DNA from: Erysipelotrichaceae bacterium
GTDB taxonomy: Bacteria; Bacillota_I; Bacilli_A; RFN20; CAG-631
DNA length: 47,192 bases
Assembly (NCBI GenBank): GCA_022767485.1
Contig: JALEMY010000023.1
Location: 1 to 47,192 of the forward strand
Direction of reading: 5' to 3'
Shown here: one piece after another, positions 7,407-17,517 of the stretch
Position numbering within the stretch: the stretch's first letter is position 1
Layout: every line of letters begins with the position of its first letter
The notes under the pieces: generated by a model
Seen by the model: the letters and a program-made list of their open reading frames with translations, nothing else
Database searches by the model: none
Told to the model about the DNA's origin: nothing
Position numbers and translations under genes: made by a program

Positions 7407-9317
7407 ATGAAAAAGAAACTAGCAATGGTAACAATGTTGCTTTCTACATCATTAATTGCTGCTGGATGTAATAGCAATGAGGTTACTCTTAAAGAAAACA
7501 GTGATGGTAAATCAATTATATTCACTATCAAAAATGGCGATAAGGTAGAAGAATATACAGCTGATGATTTACTAAAAGACTTGCAAGATAGTAGCACTGC
7601 TAAATCTAAGTTATATTCTGAAGTTTCAAGACAAGTATTTACAAAATATGCAATGTCAACTTTAGATGAAAACAAAATCAATACAATTAGAAACAACGCT
7701 TCACTTGATATCGATGAATTTAAAGATAATTGTTCAGCTGAAGCTAAAGAAGAAGGTACTGACTATGACAAGTATCTTGAATCAAAACTTGAAGCAAACG
7801 GAGTTGAAACATTAGAAGAATTAGAAGCATTATATTTCTATAATGGCCTAAAAGATGAAATTTTAGAAGACTTCGTTGAAGACGGACATTATGAATATTT
7901 CCTACAAAAATATTTAGACACTTACACTCCATTCCAAGTTAAACACGTATTAGTTGCAGCAAATACTGCTGATACAAAATATAAAGATGGAACAATGAGT
8001 GCCGATAATGCAAGAAAGTTATTAAATATCATGGATCGTTTCCTTGATGGTGCTTCATTTGATTCAGTTGCTGAATTAACTGATGATACATCAAGTAAAG
8101 ATAATGGTGGTATTATGCCATTTAACGAAGCTCAATCATATGTTTCAGAATTTAGATTTGCAACATATGCTCAAGAAATCTTCGCAAATAACACTTCTTT
8201 AGATGATAGATATCAAGTAGCAGCAGATTTACACGTTATCAACGATGATGAATCTTCAACTGACTATGTATCTAAAGATGATTTTAAAGAATCAAATTTA
8301 TATTCAGTTTATGAAAACGGAATCGAATCAATTAAAGTATCAGAAATCTTAAAATTAAAAGGTGATGTTACATCTACTATGGCTGGTGCTTACAATTATT
8401 TCGATGAACATGGTAATGAAAAAGGAAATGATATCCCTTCAATTGCTGAACAGCCATATGAAATGAATGTAAATAAATATGATGATAATGGTGAATTAAA
8501 CAAAAAGTATTATGAAGAGTATGAACTTGAAAGAAATCAAATCTTCAATAGAACTTTAAACTCACATAAAGTACAATACATTGAACTTGATGGTGCTTAC
8601 GCCAACACTGTTAATTCAACAACAATTAAAGTATACGATCGCGCAACAAACGCTTTAGTTGATAAGAAAGTTCTTGCTGAAAGAGAAAACGGAAATCCAA
8701 TTTTCTTTGCTTTAGCATCAACTGGTATTCACTTTATGTCAATGGTTTGGAATACATACAATCCACAATCAGTAGCAATTCTTCCTGAAACATTAAATGC
8801 TTTATCTAAAACAATTTGTGAAAAATATAATATTAATGTATCATCTAACGATTATGCAACTGCAGCTAAAAATTATACTGAAGCAGGTTATGATTATGAT
8901 AAAGAATTAAATTATGCATACTTTACTTTATATGATAGTGGAGATACAGACTTATCTGCATACAAGTACACTTATATTGGTAGAAATGGTGCATATAAAT
9001 CAAAGAGTGCATTAACAAAAGAAAGCGATAATTTATTATCAGATATTTCAAGTTATGCTTCATATCTTGAATACTATATTTTCGATGCAATTGTATACCA
9101 AGACAATTCTGAATTAATTAAAGATGTAAATTACACTGTTTCTTTCTATGATGAAAGTTTAAATGATATGGTTAAAGAATATGTTCAAGACAATTTAAAG
9201 AGTACAGATGAATCATACACATCATCTGTTCAGTCTGCAGCAGAGACTTATGGCTCAAAATTAGCTCGTGAACAAGAAGTAAAATCGGCATTAGATAATT
9301 GGAAGTTTAATGGTTAA
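7407..9317 (+). CDS. PrsA-like foldase lipoprotein with parvulin domain
   Basis: This predicted extracytoplasmic peptidyl-prolyl isomerase/chaperone has 636 residues. The frame is open much further upstream, but ATG 7407 has an AAAGGAGG Shine-Dalgarno and gives a clean lipoprotein signal: MKKKLAMVTMLLSTSLIAAG then Cys21. A SurA/PrsA-type helical N-domain (about 25-170) leads into a parvulin-like stretch at about 175-270, with FQVKHVLV and the DNGGIMPF loop. A long C-terminal half (about 300-636) has no family I recognise. At 636 residues it is about twice the size of Bacillus PrsA (about 290). It is followed 17 bases downstream by a second lipoprotein of similar design, so the two probably act together on secreted proteins at the membrane surface. 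Confidence 0.8.
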   Translation: MKKKLAMVTMLLSTSLIAAGCNSNEVTLKENSDGKSIIFTIKNGDKVEEYTADDLLKDLQDSSTAKSKLYSEVSRQVFTKYAMSTLDENKINTIRNNASLDIDEFKDNCSAEAKEEGTDYDKYLESKLEANGVETLEELEALYFYNGLKDEILEDFVEDGHYEYFLQKYLDTYTPFQVKHVLVAANTADTKYKDGTMSADNARKLLNIMDRFLDGASFDSVAELTDDTSSKDNGGIMPFNEAQSYVSEFRFATYAQEIFANNTSLDDRYQVAADLHVINDDESSTDYVSKDDFKESNLYSVYENGIESIKVSEILKLKGDVTSTMAGAYNYFDEHGNEKGNDIPSIAEQPYEMNVNKYDDNGELNKKYYEEYELERNQIFNRTLNSHKVQYIELDGAYANTVNSTTIKVYDRATNALVDKKVLAERENGNPIFFALASTGIHFMSMVWNTYNPQSVAILPETLNALSKTICEKYNINVSSNDYATAAKNYTEAGYDYDKELNYAYFTLYDSGDTDLSAYKYTYIGRNGAYKSKSALTKESDNLLSDISSYASYLEYYIFDAIVYQDNSELIKDVNYTVSFYDESLNDMVKEYVQDNLKSTDESYTSSVQSAAETYGSKLAREQEVKSALDNWKFNG

Positions 9318-9334
9318 TAAGGAGGACAACAAGA

Positions 9335-11167
9335 ATGAAAAACAATAAAAAATTATTAGTATTATCATTATTAGCTTGTACTTTATTAACTGGTTGTGAT
9401 GATGTAACAAAAGTACAAAACGGAAGTGACGCTGTAGGAAAAGTTACAGCAAGCGGTGAAGAATTAGAAACAATTTTAACTCTTCAAGATTTATATGAAT
9501 CATTAAAAGAAACAAATGGTGGTTCAGTAGTTGTTGATAAACTATTAGAAAAAATTGCAAGTATTGAATATAGTGATGATGCATTAGCAACAACACGTCC
9601 TGTAGAAGATGGCAAATTCGATGTAAGAAATTATCGTACAACAGCCTCTTTACAAAAGGATATCGCTAAAAAGTTTGAAGACATTGTTGATGGCACATCA
9701 TATTTAGATGATGATGGAAACTTTGACCCTGAAGCATATAAAGAATATGTTTCTGAAACATTAGATTATGAAGTTAGAGATGGTCAAACTAGTGAAAAAT
9801 ATATCGCTGATTCAAGCCTTAGAGCAAAACTTGGCTACAATTATGACGAATATATTGAAAAATCAATTAAACCAGACATTTTGGAAAATTATTTATACAT
9901 CGATTACATTACAGGCATTAGTAAGTATAAAGGTCAATTTTCAAACCAATATGCTGTTAAACTTGAAGTATTAAAGATTGAACATGATACAACAAAATTA
10001 AATGGTGCTTGGAATGAATCATTAGTAAAAGATGTTAAAGCAGTAACAAGCGGAAATGGTGTTAGTGCATTTGGAACTGACTATTCATTCGTAACATTTA
10101 ATTCTGATTTACAAATGATTGTATTTACTACAAGTGCTAATGAACTTGACTATTCAGTATATACATTAACTGATAATGATGTTGCTTTATATGTACCAAG
10201 TCACATTGCAATGAATGGTAAAAATCCTGTTAAACAATTAGACTTAAGTAAAGCTTCAGATTTAACAACAGTTAATGGCATTATTTCTCGTTCAACAAAA
10301 GTTGATGATAAATCATGGAAAATTACTACTTCAGCAACTGCCGATTCAACATTTTATGAAAATATCGAAGATGTTTTAATTGCTCGTAAATTATGGAATA
10401 TTGACCATGAAGTTACATTAGCTAAAAACTATGACTATAAAACAACATATTATGAAGCTATGACTGAAACTGAAAAGAGTGAAGCACAAGGATTTGCAAG
10501 CACTTATTCAAATTCAAATTCAAAACCTTTAAAAGAAGTTGCTAAGCAAAAGAAGATTACAGCTCAACAAACAAAATATTATTCAAAACCTGATTATTAC
10601 ACAAAGAGTACTTATACAAGCGTATTACCTTCTACACTTTCTTCTTTAAGAGGAACATCAGCAAAAGATTTAATTTCTCATTTACAATCATTTGGTGCTT
10701 CATCTAATGCAAATGATAACCAATTCTTACTTCCTTCAAATGATTCTTATAAAGATCCTGTATATTTAGATACAAGTTCAAATAATTATTATATTTGTGA
10801 AGTATCTGATTGGTATGGTTACTATCAATATGTTAACTTACTTGATTCATCAAAACCTTCTAAACAAATTTCAAATTATCAAATTGAAGCTTATCAAAAA
10901 GGTTCATACACAACTTGGAAATTAAATGATGAAGGCACACGTTTTGTTGAAGACACAGCTTCAACAGTTGTATATTCATCTCATCCAGAAGCATTTGAAA
11001 GCATTATTGAATTAGTTCAAATTTCTGCAAATGCTATCTTAACAGATGCAATGAAGAAAGAAGCAATCGTATCATTATTTGAAAAATATTCACTTGAAAT
11101 TAACGATCAAGATATTTACGATTACATTTCAAATCAATATCCTGACTATTTTGAAGATGAAGAATAA
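9335..11167 (+). CDS. Lipoprotein paralogous to the upstream PrsA-like protein
   Basis: This 610-residue protein has a lipoprotein signal, MKNNKKLLVLSLLACTLLTG then Cys21. The segment after the signal (ILTLQDLYESLKETNGGSVV, then VDKLLEKIASIEYS) aligns by eye with the SurA-N-like start of the upstream gene (YTADDLLKDLQDSSTAKSKL). I do not see a parvulin domain with the conserved histidine and glycine-rich loop in the middle; that part is replaced by Ser/Thr/Asp-rich sequence. It may be a chaperone-only partner. The start has AAGGAGG, and the 17-base gap to the upstream gene shows one transcript. A terminator follows directly. Its function is inferred from the pairing and is not certain. Confidence 0.65.
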   Translation: MKNNKKLLVLSLLACTLLTGCDDVTKVQNGSDAVGKVTASGEELETILTLQDLYESLKETNGGSVVVDKLLEKIASIEYSDDALATTRPVEDGKFDVRNYRTTASLQKDIAKKFEDIVDGTSYLDDDGNFDPEAYKEYVSETLDYEVRDGQTSEKYIADSSLRAKLGYNYDEYIEKSIKPDILENYLYIDYITGISKYKGQFSNQYAVKLEVLKIEHDTTKLNGAWNESLVKDVKAVTSGNGVSAFGTDYSFVTFNSDLQMIVFTTSANELDYSVYTLTDNDVALYVPSHIAMNGKNPVKQLDLSKASDLTTVNGIISRSTKVDDKSWKITTSATADSTFYENIEDVLIARKLWNIDHEVTLAKNYDYKTTYYEAMTETEKSEAQGFASTYSNSNSKPLKEVAKQKKITAQQTKYYSKPDYYTKSTYTSVLPSTLSSLRGTSAKDLISHLQSFGASSNANDNQFLLPSNDSYKDPVYLDTSSNNYYICEVSDWYGYYQYVNLLDSSKPSKQISNYQIEAYQKGSYTTWKLNDEGTRFVEDTASTVVYSSHPEAFESIIELVQISANAILTDAMKKEAIVSLFEKYSLEINDQDIYDYISNQYPDYFEDEE

Positions 11168-11169
11168 TT

Positions 11170-11201
11170 AAAAGGGCTATGTTCAAACATGGCCTTTTTT
11201 T
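11170..11201 (+). terminator. Terminator after the prsA-like pair
   Basis: GGGCTATG, a six-base loop and CATGGCC (with one wobble pair), extended by A-T pairs and followed by seven T residues. It ends 18 bases before the start of the DUF308-type gene. Confidence 0.85.
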
Positions 11202-11219
11202 AAAAAAAAGGAGAAAAAA

Positions 11220-11765
11220 ATGATCAAACAAAACATATATAATAATATTATCCTTTCAATATTAGGTATTATTTTAGGCATTATTATTTGTGTAATAGAC
11301 CCTAGTAAACTTTTAGCAGTAATTTTTACTTGCGCTGGTATTTTTACTGTTTTTTGTGCAATTATCAGCCTACTTGAATTAAAGCAAAGTAAAAGTGAAA
11401 AGGAAAAGAATTATGTATTAATATCAGCAATAATAATGTTAGCAATTGGATTATTGTTAATAATTTATCCAAACTGGATTGCAACTATTATTTGTGGTGT
11501 CTTCTTACTTGCTTTACCTATTTATCGTATTATCATAAACAATAATCGTTTAAACGCTTTAAAAAAAGAAGCAACAAAACTTATTTTAGGTGTTATCTTA
11601 ATCTTTTTTGGTGTGGGTTCTGTAGTTAAAATATTATTATACATTGCTGGTGGAATAGTAATACTAGTCAGTACTTTATTACTTGTATATAGTATAATAT
11701 TATTAGTAAAAATAAATAAAAAAGAGAAAAAAAATAAAGAAGATAATGATGTTATTGACGTATAA
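11220..11765 (+). CDS. DUF308/HdeD-like integral membrane protein
   Basis: This 181-residue, very hydrophobic protein has about six membrane helices arranged in pairs, with Pro/Asn turns (VIDPSK, IYPNW) between them, and a Lys/Glu-rich cytoplasmic tail. The repeated pattern of a helix hairpin with a central YP or DP turn is typical of the HdeD/DUF308 family. HdeD is linked to acid resistance in enterobacteria, but the role in Bacillota is unknown. AAAAGGAG lies 7 bases before the ATG. The gene sits after a terminator and before mscL, so it may be expressed by readthrough or from a promoter I cannot see. Confidence 0.6.
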   Translation: MIKQNIYNNIILSILGIILGIIICVIDPSKLLAVIFTCAGIFTVFCAIISLLELKQSKSEKEKNYVLISAIIMLAIGLLLIIYPNWIATIICGVFLLALPIYRIIINNNRLNALKKEATKLILGVILIFFGVGSVVKILLYIAGGIVILVSTLLLVYSIILLVKINKKEKKNKEDNDVIDV

Positions 11766-11768
11766 CTA

Positions 11769-11796
11769 TTGATAAATATTAAAATTTATATATAAT
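11769..11796 (+). promoter_or_regulatory. mscL promoter
   Basis: TTGATA (11769-11774), 16 bases, TATAAT (11791-11796), followed by a GGGGGT ribosome binding site and the mscL ATG at 11820. Confidence 0.65.
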
Positions 11797-11819
11797 TATA
11801 TTTATCGGGGGTATTTGTT

Positions 11820-12260
11820 ATGTCAAAGAAAGAAAAAAAGGGTTTTATTAAAGAATTTAAAGAATTTATTTCACGTGGAAGCATCGTTGATATGGCTGTC
11901 GGTGTTGTTGTCGGTGGTGCGTTTACTACAATTGTAAACACATTAGTAAAATCAGTATTAACACCATTAATTAATTTCGTTGTATATACGATTGCTGGTG
12001 GAAAAGAAGGAAGTTTCTCAGGACTTGATATTGTATTAATTCCAGCAACTGTTGATCCTGAAACTGGTGCAGTATTAAAAGATGCAACTGTATTAGGTTT
12101 TTCAGATTTCATCACTTCAATTGTTAACTTTCTATTAATTGCTTTTACTCTATTTTGTATTATTAAAGGAATTAACAAAATTAGAGAAAGCGCTGATGAG
12201 TTAAAGGCAAAAATAGCTGCTGAAAGCAAAAAAGCTGAAGAAGAAGAAAAAGCAGAATAA
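11820..12260 (+). CDS. mscL: Large-conductance mechanosensitive channel MscL
   Basis: MscL is a homopentameric channel that releases solutes when turgor stretches the membrane. This 146-residue copy shows the whole family layout: an amphipathic N-terminus (FIKEFKEFISRGSIVDMAVG), the TM1 gate with small residues (VGVVVGGAFTTIVNTLVKS), a periplasmic loop (about 60-95), TM2 (FLLIAFTLFCIIKGINK) and a charged helical C-terminal bundle ending in Lys/Glu repeats. The length is normal and it has its own promoter and terminator. Confidence 0.95.
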   Translation: MSKKEKKGFIKEFKEFISRGSIVDMAVGVVVGGAFTTIVNTLVKSVLTPLINFVVYTIAGGKEGSFSGLDIVLIPATVDPETGAVLKDATVLGFSDFITSIVNFLLIAFTLFCIIKGINKIRESADELKAKIAAESKKAEEEEKAE

Positions 12261-12263
12261 TGA

Positions 12264-12301
12264 TAAAATAGCAAATTACAATGATTAATTTGCTATTTTT
12301 T
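12264..12301 (+). terminator. mscL terminator
   Basis: AAATAGCAAATTA and TAATTTGCTATTT form a perfect 13-base stem with a seven-base loop, running into further T residues. The left arm's A-rich start also makes it workable on the minus strand. Confidence 0.85.
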
Positions 12302-12310
12302 GTTTAAATG

Positions 12311-12341
12311 AAAAAATATACCATAAAAGGTATATTTTTTT
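12311..12341 (-). terminator. miaA terminator
   Basis: On the minus strand AAAAAATATACC, a six-base loop and GGTATATTTTTT form a symmetric hairpin with a T-tract. It lies 27 bases after the miaA stop and faces the mscL terminator. Confidence 0.7.
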
Positions 12342-12367
12342 GCTTAATTTAACAATAATTATGAAAT

Positions 12368-13264
12368 TTATAAATCCCACTTATTATTAATTAATGTAGT
12401 AATATTTTCTAAAGCATTCTCATCATTATTAACCCAATTAATAGAAAATTGGTTATTAAAAAATGTTCTTTGTCTTTTAGCATACTGATGCGTATGAATT
12501 TTCATTAGTTTTTTTGCTTCATCAAGTGTTATTTTATTGTTTAAATAATCATTTATTTCTTTATATCCAATAGCTTTGCTAGCTGTTGATGTCGTTTGAT
12601 TGTTTTTAACTTCATCTATGATTCCATTATTAAACATTTCTTCTATTCTATCATCGATTTTTTTATTGATAATATCTTTATTTAATGTAAGTCCTATCAA
12701 TAATGCATCATAAAGTAATTCGTGTTTTTGCATATTTATTATCTCCGATTTACTTTTTCCAGTAGCTTGATAAATTGCTAAAGCTCTAAGAACACGTCTA
12801 CGATTGTTTTTATGAATAGTTTCACATGATTTTGCATCCACTTGACGAAGTAATTCATAAAGTTCATCATTTGATTTATCTTTATACTTATCTTCAATTT
12901 CTTGATTAGAAATGTTATCTTTTGAAAAAGAATAATCATATAAAGCAGATTTTATATATAAGCCTGTTCCTCCTACGATTATCGGAAGTTTATTTCTTCC
13001 TGCCACTTCTTTGATAACTTTTCTAATATTTTCTTGGTATTGTTCAACACTATAATTATCACTTATATCGATAATATCAAATAAATGATGTTTGATACCT
13101 TGCATATCTTCTTTTTTTATTTTATCGGTAATTATATTAAGATTTTTATAAACTTGCATGGCATCGCCATTGATAATTTCACCATTATATAATTTAGCAA
13201 GTTTAATAGACATGGATGTTTTTCCAACAGCTGTTGCTCCTAAAATAACAATAACTTTATCCAT
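12368..13264 (-). CDS. miaA: tRNA dimethylallyltransferase MiaA
   Basis: MiaA transfers the dimethylallyl group to A37 of tRNAs that read codons beginning with U. These 298 residues include the P-loop GATAVGKTS near the start, NGDAMQVYKNLNI (substrate-binding Asp and Gln), HHLFDIIDI, the GGTGLYIKSAL motif and RRVLRALAIYQATGKS. The C-terminal part ends with HQYAKRQRTFFNNQ, also conserved. The gene follows mutL by 3 bases, with AAGGAGC as ribosome binding site, giving the widespread mutS-mutL-miaA order. Confidence 0.95.
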   Translation of the reverse strand: MDKVIVILGATAVGKTSMSIKLAKLYNGEIINGDAMQVYKNLNIITDKIKKEDMQGIKHHLFDIIDISDNYSVEQYQENIRKVIKEVAGRNKLPIIVGGTGLYIKSALYDYSFSKDNISNQEIEDKYKDKSNDELYELLRQVDAKSCETIHKNNRRRVLRALAIYQATGKSKSEIINMQKHELLYDALLIGLTLNKDIINKKIDDRIEEMFNNGIIDEVKNNQTTSTASKAIGYKEINDYLNNKITLDEAKKLMKIHTHQYAKRQRTFFNNQFSINWVNNDENALENITTLINNKWDL

Positions 13265-13267
13265 AAT

Positions 13268-14980
13268 CTAGCTCCTTTTAAAGAATTTTTCTAATTCATA
13301 CTTACTATATTTAATCATAGTAGGTCTCCCATGAGGGCAAGTGTATGGATCTTTACATAAAAACAAATCGTGAATAATAACTTCCATATCATTAATTGTT
13401 AAAAAAGTATTAGCTTTCAAGGAAGCTTTGCAGGCTGCAGTAGCAATTGCATAATCTTTCAATAAGTTTTCATCTATTTTCTTATTATTAATGATTTGAT
13501 TTATCACATCGTCGACATATATTTTTAAATCGATTCTATTAAAATAATATGGTATTTGGCTAATACGAATAGTATTTTTGCCAAATGGTTCAGCATCAAT
13601 ATGTAAATCATGTAATAAAGATAAATGATCACATACGATTTCAAATTCATTTAGTGGTAATTCTATAACTAAAGGAATAAGTAAATCAACAATCGCTGCT
13701 GGTTCTTTAAATAGTTTTTGGTATTTTTCATATCTTACACGTTCTTGAGCTGCATGTTGATCGACTAAAATAAAGCCATCAGATGACTGAGCAATAATGT
13801 AACTTCCATGAATTTGTCCTATAATTTCATAGCCTATTTTATCAACATTATCATCTTCTAGTTTCAAGGTGTTTTGTATATTATAATTACTTTCATCTTC
13901 TTTAATAACATTTGAATAATCAAAAAAAGCTTGAGAAAATTTTTCTTCATTATTTGTATTTTTTATAGTTTGATTGATTATTTGATTGTTGCTTACTAAA
14001 GTGTTTTTTATAGCATTTTTAATTAATTCTTTTAATTCATTTTCTTTAGAAATACGAATTTCTTGTTTTGTTGGATGAACATTTACATCTAGCAAAGAAG
14101 CATCAGTATCAATATATAAAACACAATAAGGATAACGATTTTCAAATAAAAACTCGTGATATCCTTCAATTACACAATCACTTAACACTTTATTTTTAAC
14201 GCATCTTTTGTTGATAAAGCTATATATTCCATATTTGTTTGCTTTTGAAATTGAAATGTTGCTCGTATAGCCATAAATATGAAAATCATTATTTGAATTT
14301 TCAAAGTAACTCATATTTTTAGCTATATTCATTCCATATATTTCAGAAATAATTTCGATAATATCATTTTTTCCGCTAGTTTTAAATATTTGTTTTTGGT
14401 TGTGAGTCAAACTAAAAGCAACACTAGGATTAGCAAGTGCTAGTTTATTTACAATGTCGATAATATAAGATAGCTCACTACTATTTGATTTTAAATATTT
14501 AAGCCTAGCTGGAGTGTTATAAAACAATTCTTCAACTTTGATGATAGTTCCTTGGGGCAAAGCACAAGGAGTAATAGAAATAATATTAGAATTCTCACAA
14601 TATAGTTTTACTCCAACATCGCTATTTTCTTCTTTTGTTAGCAAAGTAAAGCAAGAAACAGAGGAAATAGCACTTAAAGCTTCACCTCTAAAGCCTAATG
14701 TTTTAATAGAAAACAAATCTTGATCAATGTGGATTTTGCTAGTTGCATGCCTTTTTATCGATAATATAGCATCTTCTTTTGACATGCCAATGCCATTATC
14801 TTTAACTTCGATTAGACTTCTACCACCATCAATAATATTAATATCAATTTTACTTGCTTTAGCGTCTAAAGAATTTTCAACCAATTCTTTTACAACACTA
14901 CTTGGTCGTTCTACAACTTCTCCTGCAGCAATTTTATCAGCTAAAGATGCATCTAAAATATTGATTCTATTCATAATCAT
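13268..14980 (-). CDS. mutL: DNA mismatch repair protein MutL, endonuclease type
   Basis: MutL is the ATPase that couples MutS mismatch recognition to strand cleavage. Its 570 residues begin with the GHKL ATPase motifs: VVKELVENSLDAKA, DNGIGM, HATSKI and GFRGEALSAI. The C-terminal domain keeps the metal-binding endonuclease motifs DQHAAQERVRYE (DQHA-x2-E-x4-E), ACKASLKA and CPHGRP. This is therefore a latent nicking enzyme and no MutH is needed. The ATG at 14980 overlaps the mutS stop in an ATGA arrangement; an ATG two codons later at 14974 is equally possible. Confidence 0.95.
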   Translation of the reverse strand: MIMNRINILDASLADKIAAGEVVERPSSVVKELVENSLDAKASKIDINIIDGGRSLIEVKDNGIGMSKEDAILSIKRHATSKIHIDQDLFSIKTLGFRGEALSAISSVSCFTLLTKEENSDVGVKLYCENSNIISITPCALPQGTIIKVEELFYNTPARLKYLKSNSSELSYIIDIVNKLALANPSVAFSLTHNQKQIFKTSGKNDIIEIISEIYGMNIAKNMSYFENSNNDFHIYGYTSNISISKANKYGIYSFINKRCVKNKVLSDCVIEGYHEFLFENRYPYCVLYIDTDASLLDVNVHPTKQEIRISKENELKELIKNAIKNTLVSNNQIINQTIKNTNNEEKFSQAFFDYSNVIKEDESNYNIQNTLKLEDDNVDKIGYEIIGQIHGSYIIAQSSDGFILVDQHAAQERVRYEKYQKLFKEPAAIVDLLIPLVIELPLNEFEIVCDHLSLLHDLHIDAEPFGKNTIRISQIPYYFNRIDLKIYVDDVINQIINNKKIDENLLKDYAIATAACKASLKANTFLTINDMEVIIHDLFLCKDPYTCPHGRPTMIKYSKYELEKFFKRS

Positions 14981-17517
14981 TTTCTCTCTTTAATCTTTTT
15001 TTGAATTTCAAACAAAAATGTTAATGCCTCAAGAGGGCTCATTTGCAGTGGATCTAAGGTTTCTAAGTCTTTAATATATTCAGGCTGTTTTTCTTTTTCA
15101 ACCTTAGTAATTTTTTGACTAGTTACTATAACGTTTCCATTACTTTCTTTAACATTTAATATCTCTTTTGCTCTTAAAAGTAATGATTCTGGAAGATGCG
15201 CTAAACGAGCGACATTGATACCATATGATTTATTAGTAGCACCATTAGTCATTTTATATAAGAAAGTAACTTTATCATCTTCTTCAATAACAGCAGCATG
15301 AAGATTTATTAAACCATCGATGCTATTTGCAAGAGATGTAAGTTCGTGATAGTGTGTAGAAAATAATGTGATGCATTGTTTTTCTTTACAAATATATTCG
15401 ATGATTGCTTGAGCTAATGCCATACCATCAAATGTTGCTGTACCTCTTCCAACTTCATCAAATAATATTAAAGAGTTTAAAGTGCTATATTGCAATGCAT
15501 AATTTACTTCACTCATCTCAACCATAAATGTCGATTGTCCAGATATCAAATCATCACTTGCGCCAATACGGGTAAATATCCCATCAAATATTGGAAGATT
15601 TGCATAATCTGCAGCTACAAAGCAGCCAATTTGGGCCATTATAGAAGCTAGGGCAACTTGCTTCATAAATGTCGATTTACCACCCATATTTGGGCCTGAA
15701 ATCAAAACAAAATGTTTATCCTTTTCAATATTAACATCATTTGGAACGTAGTTTTCTAAACGATTTAATGCTTCCATTACTGGATGTCTACCATTTTTAA
15801 CCAAGATGGTGTGTTCATCGTTAAATGTTGGTCTAACGTAATGATTAGTAGTGGATACTTCCGCAAAAGATACCATTACATCAATAAAAGAAATAATATC
15901 AGCATCATCTTGAATTTGTTTAGTTAAAGTCTTAATATATGTTCTTAATTCGTTGAAAAGTTCGAATTCCAAAGCCATTATTTTATCATCAGCAGATAAA
16001 ATAAATTTTTCTTTTTCTTTAAGTTCAGGAGTGATAAATCTTTCTGAATTAGTTGTTGTTTGTTTTCTAATATAATTATATTCATCTTTAATGTTTCCTA
16101 AAAATGAATTAGTAACTTCTATATAATAGCCAAAAACCTTATTAAACCCAATTTTTAAGTTTTTTATTCCTGTTTTTTCTCTTTCTTTTGCTTCAAGGTT
16201 AGCGATGTAATTTTTTCCATCTTTTAAAGCAAACTTTAAATCATCAAGTTGACTATCATAACCATCTTTTATCATTCCTCCCTCTTTTATTGTTAAAGGA
16301 GGATTTTCAACGATAGCAAGTTCTAATTTGCTTGTCATTTCACTCAAGCAATTAATTTTATCAGCATATTCATCTAATTGTAAAGAATGCAAAGTCTCTT
16401 TAATTTTTGGAAGGGCAACAAATGATTTTTTAAGTTGTAATAAGTCACGAGCATTGGCATTACCATAAGATATTTTTGCTATTAATCTTTCAAGATCATA
16501 AACTTCATCAAGCATAGAAATCAAATCATGACGCGCTAAATAATTATTTGATAAAACCTCGACAATATCTAATCTTTTATTAATATCACTTACATCGCAT
16601 AATGGCTTGATTATATATTTTTTTAATAATCTAGCCCCCATTGCTGTCTTTGTTTTATCAAGTAACCAAAATAAAGAGCCAAAACGTTCATCGCTTTTAA
16701 TTGTACGAGTAAGCTCAAGATTAATAGCTGATGAATTATCAAGTTTCATGAATTGACTATTTTTTAAAACATTGGCAACTTTTAAATATTCAATCGACCT
16801 TTTTTGCGTATTTGTCAAATAATAAATCAATTTAGAAACAGTGTTTGCTTGTCGAATATCTTTAATAGACGAAGTGATTTCAAACACTTCAAGAGGCATT
16901 GCTTCTTCTTCGCTAATAGTCATGAAAATATTCATTTTCTTTAAAATATAGTTTTTATAATTTTCATAAAAAGAAGCAGTAGTCACAATTTCTTTAATTT
17001 CCAAACTTTCAAGTTCATTAATCAATAAATCAATATCATGCGAAACATTGATAACATTTAATTCACCAGTTGATAAATCACAATATGACAAAGTATAAAA
17101 TGATGTGTAATCATCAATATAAGCAATATAATTGTTATCTTTTTCTTTTAAGCCAAGATTGATTAAAGTTCCAGGAGTAATGATTTGTACAACATCTCTT
17201 TTAACGAGCTTATTTTTAGCAGTAGCTGGGTCTTCTAGTTGTTCTACAATACCAACTTTATAACCATTTTTTATCAATATTTCAATATATTGATTAACTG
17301 CGTGATAGGGAACTCCACACATAGGAATTCTATCTTCAACCCCAGCATTTTTTCCAGTTAATACTAATTCTAATACTTTAGAAGCAATTTTAGCATCGTC
17401 AAAAAACAATTCGTAAAAGTCTCCTAAACGAAATAAAATCAATGTATCTTTATAATTTTCCTTAATCGATAAATATTGCATCACCATCGGTGAATATTTT
17501 GTTTTATTGTCTTCCAT
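14977..17517 (-). CDS. mutS: DNA mismatch repair protein MutS
   Basis: MutS recognises mismatches and small loops and recruits MutL. The N-terminal mismatch-binding domain carries GDFYELFFDDA, the Phe-x-Glu reader. Connector, lever and clamp regions follow. The ATPase domain has Walker A GPNMGGKSTFMKQ and Walker B ILFDEVGRGT, and near the end FSTHYHEL. I chose the ATG at 17517 (846 residues) rather than the GTG three codons upstream at 17526, because AGGTGG is well spaced for the ATG and nothing suitable precedes the GTG. It heads the mutS-mutL-miaA operon. Confidence 0.95.
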   Translation of the reverse strand: MEDNKTKYSPMVMQYLSIKENYKDTLILFRLGDFYELFFDDAKIASKVLELVLTGKNAGVEDRIPMCGVPYHAVNQYIEILIKNGYKVGIVEQLEDPATAKNKLVKRDVVQIITPGTLINLGLKEKDNNYIAYIDDYTSFYTLSYCDLSTGELNVINVSHDIDLLINELESLEIKEIVTTASFYENYKNYILKKMNIFMTISEEEAMPLEVFEITSSIKDIRQANTVSKLIYYLTNTQKRSIEYLKVANVLKNSQFMKLDNSSAINLELTRTIKSDERFGSLFWLLDKTKTAMGARLLKKYIIKPLCDVSDINKRLDIVEVLSNNYLARHDLISMLDEVYDLERLIAKISYGNANARDLLQLKKSFVALPKIKETLHSLQLDEYADKINCLSEMTSKLELAIVENPPLTIKEGGMIKDGYDSQLDDLKFALKDGKNYIANLEAKEREKTGIKNLKIGFNKVFGYYIEVTNSFLGNIKDEYNYIRKQTTTNSERFITPELKEKEKFILSADDKIMALEFELFNELRTYIKTLTKQIQDDADIISFIDVMVSFAEVSTTNHYVRPTFNDEHTILVKNGRHPVMEALNRLENYVPNDVNIEKDKHFVLISGPNMGGKSTFMKQVALASIMAQIGCFVAADYANLPIFDGIFTRIGASDDLISGQSTFMVEMSEVNYALQYSTLNSLILFDEVGRGTATFDGMALAQAIIEYICKEKQCITLFSTHYHELTSLANSIDGLINLHAAVIEEDDKVTFLYKMTNGATNKSYGINVARLAHLPESLLLRAKEILNVKESNGNVIVTSQKITKVEKEKQPEYIKDLETLDPLQMSPLEALTFLFEIQKKIKERK

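Noticed and set aside
11786..12274. Minus-strand 162-codon frame opposite mscL
   Set aside because: It is the antisense shadow of mscL with low-complexity Ser/Thr/Pro composition and no start signal.
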